The notes beneath the pieces were generated by a model, which was given only the letters and a program-made list of their open reading frames with translations, ran no database searches and was not told the DNA's origin. A DNA stretch of 64,000 bases from Fabrea salina (taxonomy: Eukaryota > Ciliophora > Heterotrichea > Heterotrichida > Fabreidae), in NCBI GenBank assembly GCA_022984795.1, contig JALIHJ010000038.1, positions 1 through 64,000 of the forward strand, read 5' to 3'. Positions 37,831 to 46,247 of this stretch are shown in pieces; positions within the stretch are counted from its first letter, which is position 1, and each line of letters opens with the position of its first letter. Both the position numbers and the translations under genes were made by a program.

Positions 37831-38634
37831 ATGCAAGGACTCAAAGTTATAGTCACAGGGGCCAACCGAGGAATTGGAAGAAAAGTAGTTGAAGAACTTG
37901 CCAAGGACTCCACAGGCATACACAAAGTAATCATGACCTCCAGAAACCCCCAGCAAGGCCTTCAGGTTCAACAAGAAATTCTAGAAACCTTTTCTTGTGG
38001 AGACTTGTTAGACTATCACCAACTAGACATGCTCGACCCTAAAAGCATCAGGGCCTTTGCTGAGTTCATAGCTGGGAACTACTCGCCTGTAGATGTTTTA
38101 CTCAATAACGCAGGAGTTTACTTCAAAGAGCAGTGCGAGTACGACAAAGCCAAAGACTGCATTCAAACTAATCTAATCAACCTTATGGAACTCAACCAGT
38201 TGCTCCTTCCCCACTTTTCTGAAAAAGGGCATATTATAAACGTTTCTTCTGTGCTAGGGAGTCTTCAAAACATTCCAGGTGACCAAGTAAAGCAAGCACT
38301 CTATTCGCCCGAACTCACTCTTGAAGGAATCAAACAACTTGCAGATGACTTTTTGGACTCCATAAAAAACAGAACTTTTGCACAGAGAGGATGGCCTGCT
38401 TGCAGTTACTTTGCCTCTAAAGCTTTGCTGAATGCTTACACTCGAGTGATCTCTAAAGAGGTAGGCATTAGAGTGAATGCACTCCATCCTGGATGGGTGA
38501 GAACTGACATGGGAGGCAACTCAGCTACTAAGTCAATAGATGAAGGAGCCAAGACTCCTCTGCTACTTATAAGGCACCAAGGTCCTGAAACTGGGACTTA
38601 TTGGGTAGATGAAGCTAGGGCTGAGTGGATTTAA
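37831..38634 (+). CDS. Short-chain dehydrogenase, carbonyl-reductase-like
   Basis: A 267-aa classical SDR of the carbonyl reductase 1 type. The cofactor motif TGANRGIGRKVV is at residue ~8, NNAG at ~91 and NVSS at ~136. The catalytic pair is in SYFASKALLNAY (Tyr and Lys of YxxxK, ~190), and HPGWVRTDMGG is near 213. The insert before the catalytic Tyr (NRTFAQRGWP) is typical of monomeric CBR1-like NADPH reductases, which reduce quinones and aldehydes. Confidence 0.92.
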   Translation: MQGLKVIVTGANRGIGRKVVEELAKDSTGIHKVIMTSRNPQQGLQVQQEILETFSCGDLLDYHQLDMLDPKSIRAFAEFIAGNYSPVDVLLNNAGVYFKEQCEYDKAKDCIQTNLINLMELNQLLLPHFSEKGHIINVSSVLGSLQNIPGDQVKQALYSPELTLEGIKQLADDFLDSIKNRTFAQRGWPACSYFASKALLNAYTRVISKEVGIRVNALHPGWVRTDMGGNSATKSIDEGAKTPLLLIRHQGPETGTYWVDEARAEWI

Positions 38635-38665
38635 ATTAACTAAAGTTAACCACATAATCATTAAA

Positions 38666-39328
38666 ATGGACAATGGTACTCAGGGAAGAATCTACTGCTG
38701 TGCTTGTTGCGTGCTGGCTTTTTTTGGAGCAAGTGTCCTTTTGGTTGCAGTTGATGTAGAAGTGCTGTCAGAATCCTTGCCAGAAACTACTTATTCTTTG
38801 CTGTGTTACATTTGGTTAGTTGGGATGTGTCTTACCCTTACCTTTGCACTTATCAGTATTCCTGTAATGTTGTTTTTGGTGGTATTTAACAGTGTGTGGG
38901 CAAAAGGTCTAGGAGTAATGCTTTTGTTCCTAGGAGGGCCTAACTTAATGTTCTGGAACGTGTTGGGGTGCAGTGTAGACGCTTTAAAGCTGAGCTTAAT
39001 TGTAGGGGGTGAAAGTGACGGGAACTTAGAGGTGAGTTCTAAGATTTTCTTGTGGACTCTGTTGTATACTTTAAGTGTGTTTTGTAGTTACCTTTTAGTT
39101 TTGTTCACTATCAAAAGAAGCAGGTCAGCCAGGAGAGCTTATGGTAAGCAGTTTAAAGTAGACTATGGCACAGAACTTCTTGAAAAAGCTTGTGCCATCT
39201 GCATGGAAACCTACACTTTAAAAGAACGCACAATTTACTTGAAGTGTGGTCATGACTTCCATAAGCACTGTGTAGATACTTGGCTTCAGCAGGTTTATTC
39301 GTGTCCTGTTTGTCGGAGGACTTTTTAA
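38666..39328 (+). CDS. RING-H2 membrane E3 ubiquitin ligase
   Basis: A 220-aa protein with four TM helices followed by a C-terminal RING-H2: CAICMETY, CGHDFHKHCVDTWL, CPVCRRTF (about 170-220). This is the layout of small membrane-anchored E3s that ubiquitinate ER or endosomal clients. I place the start at ATG 38666 (ATTAAAATGG); an upstream in-frame start would lie inside the reductase gene. Convergent with MAK16 over 20 bp. Confidence 0.88.
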   Translation: MDNGTQGRIYCCACCVLAFFGASVLLVAVDVEVLSESLPETTYSLLCYIWLVGMCLTLTFALISIPVMLFLVVFNSVWAKGLGVMLLFLGGPNLMFWNVLGCSVDALKLSLIVGGESDGNLEVSSKIFLWTLLYTLSVFCSYLLVLFTIKRSRSARRAYGKQFKVDYGTELLEKACAICMETYTLKERTIYLKCGHDFHKHCVDTWLQQVYSCPVCRRTF

Positions 39329-39348
39329 GCCTACTACATTTTTAATTA

Positions 39349-40053
39349 CTATAGCTGATTGAGTTCTTCAAGTTCATGCTCATACTCGTACTCGTACTTC
39401 TGCTTCTTGCTGGGCAGTAGCGAGTCCAAGTCTTCTATGTCTTCTGAAATTTCTTCTTCTACATACTCCACTTCGTCTTGTTCGTCCAACCACTTGTTGT
39501 ACACTTTAGGTGGGTAGTTGTAAATCTCTCCGTAAGTTCCGCTTTTGAGTCTTTCCAAAAGTTCTTTTTCTATCGAAACTTCTAGTTGGGCTGCGTTTTC
39601 TGCTTTGGCTTCTCGGTTGCGTTCTCTGCGTTCGGTTTTCTTTTTCACAGTGACGTACTTTGTGTTGGCTTGCTTTGAAAGTTTTCTGCGGCGTATTAGG
39701 TATTGGACGATTTTAGTGAATCGTTGTTTGTTTTTGTGTATGAGGAACTCAGGCCAGTGCTCTAAGTAGGAGTCTATTTGCTTCAGGGCGTCTTGGTAGT
39801 TCTCGCGGAGTTTAACTCTCTGCCAGAGGTTTTTGGGTGTGTGGGCTCTTTCGGGAACTTTGATGTACAAGTAGCACTTGCCCTCTTTTTCAATGACTGT
39901 GGCGTATCGACTGTTGGCTAGAGGGCAGGACCTTCGGTTGCACTGGCCTGTTACGTTGTAAGGGTTCCTGCAGAAGTTTTCAGTGGTTGTTTTGGTTCTG
40001 AAGGAGCAGTGGTTGTGTCCTATTACACCCCATATTACTTCATCGTTTTGCAT
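39349..40053 (-). CDS. MAK16: MAK16 ribosome-biogenesis protein
   Basis: A 234-aa nucleolar protein needed for 60S subunit assembly (pre-66S particles, with Rpf1). The whole N-terminal domain follows yeast and human MAK16: VIWGVIGHNHCSF, NFCRNPYNVTGQCNRRSCPLA, RYATVIEKEGKCYLYIK, ERAHTPKNLW and KQRFTKIVQYLIR. It then continues with the KELLERLKSGTYGEIYN block and an acidic C-terminus. The Cys pattern is the Fe-S/zinc-type cluster of the family. Ends in TAG. Confidence 0.97.
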   Translation of the reverse strand: MQNDEVIWGVIGHNHCSFRTKTTTENFCRNPYNVTGQCNRRSCPLANSRYATVIEKEGKCYLYIKVPERAHTPKNLWQRVKLRENYQDALKQIDSYLEHWPEFLIHKNKQRFTKIVQYLIRRRKLSKQANTKYVTVKKKTERRERNREAKAENAAQLEVSIEKELLERLKSGTYGEIYNYPPKVYNKWLDEQDEVEYVEEEISEDIEDLDSLLPSKKQKYEYEYEHELEELNQL

Positions 40054-40068
40054 TTTATTAAGTGTACA

Positions 40069-41625
40069 TTAAGCTAAGGCAATGACTTGACAGTTCAAGC
40101 ACTTAAAAGAGCCCCTGCAAATAACTGGGTTGCCAAAGGTTTCGGAACAACTAGAAGTGCAGTTAAGCAAGTCGCTGTCAATAGTCAAAGCAGGACCTTC
40201 GCCACCGCCTCCGAAGATCAACAACTCTTTAGAAACGTAAACAAACATTTCGTTTAGGCCTTTGGGTTCGTAAACCTTTAACTCAGGTTCCAACTCAAAC
40301 ATGAAGCAGTCTACTCCTCCAAAATACCCTTTGTTCACGTGCAGAGCACAGTCCAAGAACACCCCTACTACTTCGTTTGACTCCGAGTAAATCTTAAGCA
40401 CCATTGGTGTGTTGGGTGGGAACCTTGCAGCCTTAGTTAAAAGCACAGACAAGGTCATTCCATGTTCTTGTGAGGTGTAAACTAACTTAGGAACCATTAT
40501 TTGGTACCTAGGTTGGAGTCTTCCCCAAAGCTTTTCTAGACCTAGTTCTTTTGCACCTGTTCCAGTTAAGTTGTTGTTAATTGACACCTGGACTTTTGTC
40601 CGGAAGCCATTAGAAACTAGTTGGTTCACGTCTTCGATTTGTCCACAGAACTGTTTGAGCTTAGCTTTTAAGTCAGTAACTATTTCATAAGGCAGTTCGT
40701 GCTGGATCATTTGGAAGATGCTGTGGATGATTCTGATCAAAGCTTTTTGGCCTTCGCTTAAAAAACAAAGCAGAATCCTGAGCAGTCCTGGGAGTTTGAT
40801 GTAACCTATTAAAAAGTTGTCAAACATGTCTTTGATGCAGTCCGTTAAATTAAGTTCCATTCCCTGAACTAAGTTTTTTAAGGAGGTAATGTCCCTCAGC
40901 AGCAAGTCTGACAAAGAATTAGCCATTGCTAAGTTTTCTTCTTCACTGAAGTTGAAGTGCAGTCGTTTGTAGTTCTGGTGCTCCTCTGAAAAGCTCAGCA
41001 ACCTAGTCATCACTGAGTACGTCTCGGCTTCGTTTAAGTATACCAAAAGCAAACTTGACACTGAAAGCACTTGTGGACAGTGCTTAACGAAGGGGTGAAA
41101 TTCACTCAAAACCCAAAGCACTCGTTTCCAAGCACAAATGCCTTCAGGCATTAAGTAGACGTCGTTCAAAAAACTTTCAGGGTTTTCTTTGTTTGAAAAA
41201 GTGGGAACTTTGCTGAAGCTGCTTGGCACTGAGTCTCCGAATATCTGTTTGAGAAGGGAGTTGTAGAGTTCTGGAGGGTTTTTGATCTGCAGGAGTTTAA
41301 GAATCACTGTTTTTGCGTACTGGTCTGGAACGCCTCTGCTTAAGGATTACGCCCTGATGTACTGCTTCCAGTTCTCTTTGAGTTGTGGTTGATACAGCTC
41401 ACTGGGGTGTTCTTCGTGGGTTTTTTTCAAGCTTTTTCTTTGTTTCTTCCAGTTTTTGGTGTATAGTTGTTGGTTGCGTGCATTTAAGTAGTCTGAACAC
41501 TGCAAGTTAAAAAGCATTGGGTCGCAGTAACCCTGCTTCACCCAAGTGTTGTTTTCTAGTGAAAATCTTTTGATTTGCTTTGAAGAAATGGAGCTGTTTG
41601 AGCTCTTTCCACAGTTCTGTCCCAT
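40069..41625 (-). CDS. TBC-like plus TLDc protein, two exons
   Basis: Exon 1 is 41625-41351 and exon 2 is 41335-40069, giving 513 aa. The start MGQNCGKSS is a typical N-myristoylation plus palmitoylation signal. A TBC-like helical domain begins across the splice site (WKQYIRAGVPDQYAKTV), though the catalytic Arg/Gln fingers are not evident. The C-terminal ~170 residues are a TLDc domain (LVYTSQEHGMTLSVLL, TPMVLKIYSESNEVVGVFLD, LLIFGGGGEGPALTID). The architecture matches TBC1D24-type proteins, which bind membranes and the V-ATPase; TLDc proteins regulate V1 assembly. V-ATPase C is in the same window. Confidence 0.88.
41336..41350 (-). other. 15-nt intron in the TBC/TLDc gene
   Basis: On the minus strand GTAATCCTTAAGCAG. 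It contains an in-frame TAA, so it must be removed. Splicing joins codon GC|A (Ala) and restores a continuous TBC domain start. The TTA at positions 8-10, giving an A at position 10, is shared with both CCDC93 introns. Confidence 0.92.
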
Positions 41626-41634
41626 TTATTATAG

Positions 41635-43431
41635 TTATTTTAAAAGGTTGCCAAGTTCTTCTGGGTTGTTGGTCTCTGTAACTATAGTTTTCTTGCTTAC
41701 TTGTGTTAAGTTCTGTTTGTGTAACTCAAAGATTCCTAGTAAACTTCTTTTGTCAGAGGTCGTGACTTTCTGAGTTAGTGGCCAAACACTAGTCATGTGC
41801 TTTGGTATGTAGATTGGAGTCCATATGTTTTTCACAGAGTACCCAACTAAGCACTTTATGCCTTTGGATTCTAGGTTCTCTTTTATAGAGTTTAAGAACT
41901 GGTGACTAAGGCCGAAGTGCTTAAGGGGGTCAACTTGCTGGGACATTTCCTTAACAGGGGTCTTGAGGTTTTTTAGGTAGTTAGCTAGGATGTATTCTTC
42001 GAGTCTGAAAAGTTTGGAAGAGTTGCATTTGTTGAAGTAAGCTATAGTTGATTTTAGGTGCGAAGAAACTTCAGGGAGGTGTTTGAAAGTTACTAAACCT
42101 AGCATCCAGTCAATTAAGTCTATTTCAGAAAGCATGTTTTGGGCTTCTACTGCTTTGACAAGTCCAGTTAGGTGGTGAGCTGGCCAGTTCTGGTACTTAA
42201 GTTGGGCTAAGCTACCTAAAAAGTCACTGGAATACTTAAGGTTCCCATAAAGGTCTGTGTGAAAGTCAGAAACTATGTTTTGGATTAAGTCTAGGTTTTG
42301 GAACCCTTTTTTGGCTAAGCAGTTGAGTAGCCTAATTTTAAGTTTAGTGCTTAAAAAGTTGTATCTTGTGTGAATAGTGTTTATGACTTCACTTAGTTCA
42401 TCTAAGTTGCATATAGGATGTCTGGAGAAGTTTTCTAGTGAAAAGATTAACTGGTCTAAGCTTAGTTTGTCTCTGTGCTCCAGAATCTTTTTTAAGGAGG
42501 CTTCTAGAATCTGGTCTTTTGACTCTGCTTGTTGGCAAGCCAAAGGAAGCTCCTCGATAAAACCCATTAATTCGTCGATCCTGGCGAAGTCCAAGTTGCT
42601 TATTTTTTCACAGAAGATGTTGACGAACTGGGTTGGTTCAGGCCACTCCAAAAGGGCCAAAGCATTCCATTTCATAGACTCGAACTTTGAGTTTTCGTCT
42701 AGCAAACTGAGGACTTCTTCTGTGCTGGGGTTTGTAGACTTAGAAGCTACTTTAATGAAGGTTTCTGTTCTGTAGTTTTTGAGTTGGCTAAATTCAATTA
42801 TCCTGTCTGCAACCTCAGGTTTTAAGATCCCGAGAGTCGCCATGCATTCAGCTGTTTCAAAAATTTCAGGTTTATCTAAAAATATTCCGGAAATTGACTC
42901 GAGCTCTTTCTGGAATTTCAAGTACATAGGTTTGAGTAGCTCAAGTAAACCTCTTTTAGAAAACTCATGACTGAACCGACCGTGGAACTCAAGGTAAGTT
43001 TTTGAAAGAAAAGCATCTGAACGCAGTTTGTTGAAGTTCTCTGCGAACTTGTGCATGTAGATTAGGTCTGTGTCTTTGTTGATGAACTTTGACAACTTAA
43101 GTATAAAGTTGGAGTCTTCTCGGGTCATAGAGAAGGAATCTTTTTGTTCCTCAAGAGAAAGTAAGAAAAACAAAGTCTTTGGGTGCATTAGTCTTTCAGA
43201 GTTCATAATAGACCCTCTTAACTTTTCCAGCGATTTTGACTGGACTAGGGACTCGTACTCTTTGGGCACAATATTGTGGAACCTAAAGGCACTTCTTATT
43301 AGCCGAGGCAGGTCGGATTTTTGGTCCGTTTCTCTGAGTGCTCTTAGAAAGACTGGTTTAAGCATTTGACTAGTTTCTCTGGAAATCTCAGACGTATCCA
43401 GCTGATCTAAAATGCTAAAGGGCCTTTCCAT
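41635..43431 (-). CDS. Helical-repeat protein, FASTK/OPR-like
   Basis: A 598-aa, Leu- and Lys-rich, all-helical protein with no catalytic motif. The final ~90 residues (GIKCLVGYSVKNIWTPIYIP) change character and may form a small alpha/beta domain at the place where RAP domains sit. Start context GATAATGG, 33 bp from the next gene of the same type at 43465. The two could be an old tandem pair. A mitochondrial RNA role is inference. Confidence 0.6.
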   Translation of the reverse strand: MERPFSILDQLDTSEISRETSQMLKPVFLRALRETDQKSDLPRLIRSAFRFHNIVPKEYESLVQSKSLEKLRGSIMNSERLMHPKTLFFLLSLEEQKDSFSMTREDSNFILKLSKFINKDTDLIYMHKFAENFNKLRSDAFLSKTYLEFHGRFSHEFSKRGLLELLKPMYLKFQKELESISGIFLDKPEIFETAECMATLGILKPEVADRIIEFSQLKNYRTETFIKVASKSTNPSTEEVLSLLDENSKFESMKWNALALLEWPEPTQFVNIFCEKISNLDFARIDELMGFIEELPLACQQAESKDQILEASLKKILEHRDKLSLDQLIFSLENFSRHPICNLDELSEVINTIHTRYNFLSTKLKIRLLNCLAKKGFQNLDLIQNIVSDFHTDLYGNLKYSSDFLGSLAQLKYQNWPAHHLTGLVKAVEAQNMLSEIDLIDWMLGLVTFKHLPEVSSHLKSTIAYFNKCNSSKLFRLEEYILANYLKNLKTPVKEMSQQVDPLKHFGLSHQFLNSIKENLESKGIKCLVGYSVKNIWTPIYIPKHMTSVWPLTQKVTTSDKRSLLGIFELHKQNLTQVSKKTIVTETNNPEELGNLLK

Positions 43432-43464
43432 TATCCTGGGTTCCTTGAGTTCACTAAGTAAGCT

Positions 43465-44799
43465 TTACCAGTCAAGTATGTCCTGGAGTAAGTTGTTGAT
43501 TTCTGGGTACTTTTTTGAAGCCTTAACCAAGCAATCAAATTCTGGAAGTTTCTTGTAGGTGGGTTGATTCTTGAACTTTGTTTTAAAAGCTTTGTAGTCA
43601 CCCAGTAGTTCTTGTGGACTGACGTCCAAGTCAAGTTTTGCTGAGCTCATAAGTATTCTGGCTCTTGTGTTAGGGGACAGTTGGACTTCAAGAACTGCTT
43701 TTTCTAAAAAAGGTTTTAGCTCAGACAAATCATACTTGAACTCATGCAGAGTTCTTAAGAACCTAATGAGAATATTGCTTTTGACTAACTCATTTTTGAG
43801 CCCAAAGCGAATTCTTTGATAAATTTTGTGTTGCAAAGAGGAGCTCATTTCTAAGTTGATTTTGCCAGTGATTTCAAAAAGGATAGAAAAAACCCGAAAA
43901 AATTCTTCAATAGAGACTTCTTCCGGGTCTTTTTCTAAGATGCTTTCTAGTCTTTCTAAGGTTGAGTTGATTATGCTTTTAGACAAGTCAGGAGTAATTT
44001 CGTAAATTCTCATAACTTTGAGCATTTCTAATAACTCCAACTGACTTGTCCTTGAAAGCACTTCTCTGTAGTACCTGTAGAACTGGTCTTCTAGATTCCT
44101 TCTGTAGTACTTTCCAAATAAAGCTTCTATCCTTGTGACTAGGTGCCCCATGGTTTCAATGTCGATTTTCTGAAGGTCGTACATTCCCAAGCGAAATGAT
44201 ATACTGTCTAACAGTTGACTTCCAACGCTTTTTCTGGACTCATTTGCAGCTATAATAACCTGAATTGTTTCTTTAGGGTCAACTACTTCTTTGGGGTCTT
44301 TCAACAACTCAGAAATTTTTTTTGTAAAGTCAAAGTTTGGAATTTGGATTTTTGCCAGGTCATAGTTGATGGAGACGAGTTGCCTAGTAGTGAAAGCATC
44401 CATCTTAAGTTTGTTTTGGATCAACTCCATGAACCTTTCAATGTCTGAATCGTCAGCTTGACTAAGGTTTTCCAACACTGTTACTCTGAACCAAAAAGAA
44501 AAGTCTGAAATTTCTTGGGCGCCAGCTTTCTCTAGGTTAGACCAGGTGTTTTCTACAAGTTGTTTGTAGTAAGTGTTGGAGAGTATTGCTTTTTCCATGC
44601 CGGATTTTTTAATGCTTCTCGCAATTATTCTTAGACCGAAGCACTGGTGCGAAATGTTGGCAGATGGGGACTGCAAAAGGTACAGCACTTCTCTCATGTT
44701 AGAATTACCAGAAGCAACAGAAAGCTTTATGTTGAGTTCTTGTGCCTGGTCTATACTTCTGTATGATCCCAAACAGCGCTTGACTAGGACACGCAACAT
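43465..44799 (-). CDS. Helical-repeat protein with presequence-like start
   Basis: A 444-aa helical protein. I take ATG 44799 as the start (AATAAATATG context). The product then opens MLRVLVKRCLGSYRS, a plausible mitochondrial presequence. The upstream in-frame extension lies inside the NDK-domain gene. The body has repeated pairs of amphipathic helices (LLEMLKVMRIYEITPDL) as in FASTK or OPR proteins. It has no other motif and sits five bases after the NDK-domain gene stop. Confidence 0.6.
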   Translation of the reverse strand: MLRVLVKRCLGSYRSIDQAQELNIKLSVASGNSNMREVLYLLQSPSANISHQCFGLRIIARSIKKSGMEKAILSNTYYKQLVENTWSNLEKAGAQEISDFSFWFRVTVLENLSQADDSDIERFMELIQNKLKMDAFTTRQLVSINYDLAKIQIPNFDFTKKISELLKDPKEVVDPKETIQVIIAANESRKSVGSQLLDSISFRLGMYDLQKIDIETMGHLVTRIEALFGKYYRRNLEDQFYRYYREVLSRTSQLELLEMLKVMRIYEITPDLSKSIINSTLERLESILEKDPEEVSIEEFFRVFSILFEITGKINLEMSSSLQHKIYQRIRFGLKNELVKSNILIRFLRTLHEFKYDLSELKPFLEKAVLEVQLSPNTRARILMSSAKLDLDVSPQELLGDYKAFKTKFKNQPTYKKLPEFDCLVKASKKYPEINNLLQDILDW

Positions 44800-44804
44800 A
44801 TTTA

Positions 44805-46247
44805 TTATAACTTGCGTTTGTATATGTGGGTGTTGGCTCCGGGGTGTTTGCTTGCTACGTAGTTGTCCCACAGTCCGTGCCTTCCAGGGGCGTACTCTCT
44901 TAAAAGCCGCACGTTATTGGCTGTGCTTACTGAGTTCAAAGCTTTGCCCTCTGCAATTTGGAAAGCATCTCTGTGCAGTCTTTTGAACAGGGCAACTTTT
45001 TCGGCGTTAGGTCCTAGTTTAGGAGCGTCTGCTATGCTTTTGTCGTAACGAGTTGAAGACTTAGGGGGTATTTTTTTAACTTCACTGATGGTAAGTGGCA
45101 GACTGCGGCCACTTTCGGGGTCTTCGAATAAAGTAGGCATACTCTCCACTGGTTTCCCTATGATTTTTGACAGCCAAAAGTTCATTCTGATCTTTCTGTC
45201 GTTCATAATAACTTTTTGGACCTCGTAAAAGTCCATTCGTCCGTAGTAGTCTTTTTCAAGGTTGCCTAGTAAACTTGTAACTTGGGTAGCTGTGTAGTAG
45301 AGTTCTTTTGGGTACTTAAAGTCAATAGTCAGCATTATGGTTTTGGCAGCAGTTCCTTTGATCTTGCGGAGTATTTCTTCTAGTTCGTTTCTGTTGAACT
45401 CGTCAATTAAGTTCTTTATTTCGATGTCAGTCATTAGGTGCTGGGCTCCGTTTCCCCCGGTTAAATGAGAGTAGTTTTCGCAGTGGAGTTTGCAGTCTTC
45501 ACACAACTCTTCCCAGATGTCAATGATTTCTTGTTCGTTTACTAGTCTGCGGTTGCCTTCTTTAGTTCTTTGTTTGGATATACTGACTTGGAGTCCTTTG
45601 ATCTTTTGCCGTGCACTTCGGCTGCACTTTAAACAAAAGCAGTTTTGGTCCACAGAGTGGTAGTTTACAATAGGTCCATACAAGGCCAAAACGTCCAGTC
45701 TTCCGCTCACATCAGGGTGTTCTAAGTGAGGCGGAAACAAAAACTTCTGGATTGTTTCTAAACTTAGTTTGTACTTGTCGAACTCAAAGTCTGGCTCTCT
45801 GAGAGGAGTGGGGAAGTCAAATATGTCTATTTCGCGAGCAGCTTGGTAGCTAGTTAAGCTTCCGTGGAGTTCGTTCTTTACAACAGACGTTCCGTAAACA
45901 GCCCTTAAGGACTCTGGAGCTTTAAGCTTTGCTTCAGAGGGTTCTCGTGGGCCTATTAAGTTGCGCCAGGTTTCTATGGGGTCTCCTTCGTTCATGGTGA
46001 GTAGGAGTATTTGAACAGGTCCACTCATCATGTAATCAAGTAGTTCTTGGAAGAAGTCTTCACCTTTTAGTTTAGCGTAGAGGTTGATAACGTCTTCTTT
46101 GTCTAGGACTCGGGTTTCCTTTTGGTAGATTTCTAAGCCTGCGTTTTGGGTCTTTTCGAGAATAGCTTCTACTTTTTCTTGCGAGGCAGCGGTGTCAGGT
46201 TTGATAAGTGCCAAAGTAAAAGGCACTACTTTCATCTTGGTTTCCAT
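44805..46247 (-). CDS. NDK-domain protein with long C-terminal extension
   Basis: A 480-aa protein. Residues ~8-150 form a nucleoside diphosphate kinase domain: TLALIKPDTA, then YGTSVVKNELHGSLTSY with the active-site His in HGS. The usual Arg and Asn positions around it are altered (HGSLTS, not HGSDS), so activity is uncertain. The ~330-residue extension has a CFCLKCS...CEDCKLHC Cys set, an EF-hand-like region and a tail (GRHGLWDNY, HIYKRKL). NDK domains joined to other modules are typical of axonemal NME5/7/8/9-type proteins. The ATG directly follows the FKBP stop codon. Confidence 0.7.
   Translation of the reverse strand: METKMKVVPFTLALIKPDTAASQEKVEAILEKTQNAGLEIYQKETRVLDKEDVINLYAKLKGEDFFQELLDYMMSGPVQILLLTMNEGDPIETWRNLIGPREPSEAKLKAPESLRAVYGTSVVKNELHGSLTSYQAAREIDIFDFPTPLREPDFEFDKYKLSLETIQKFLFPPHLEHPDVSGRLDVLALYGPIVNYHSVDQNCFCLKCSRSARQKIKGLQVSISKQRTKEGNRRLVNEQEIIDIWEELCEDCKLHCENYSHLTGGNGAQHLMTDIEIKNLIDEFNRNELEEILRKIKGTAAKTIMLTIDFKYPKELYYTATQVTSLLGNLEKDYYGRMDFYEVQKVIMNDRKIRMNFWLSKIIGKPVESMPTLFEDPESGRSLPLTISEVKKIPPKSSTRYDKSIADAPKLGPNAEKVALFKRLHRDAFQIAEGKALNSVSTANNVRLLREYAPGRHGLWDNYVASKHPGANTHIYKRKL

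Noticed and set aside
43431-44871. Longer N-terminus for the 43465 gene, starting at 44871
   Set aside because: It would lie inside the NDK-domain gene. The ATG at 44799 has the AATAAATATG context and gives a presequence-like start.
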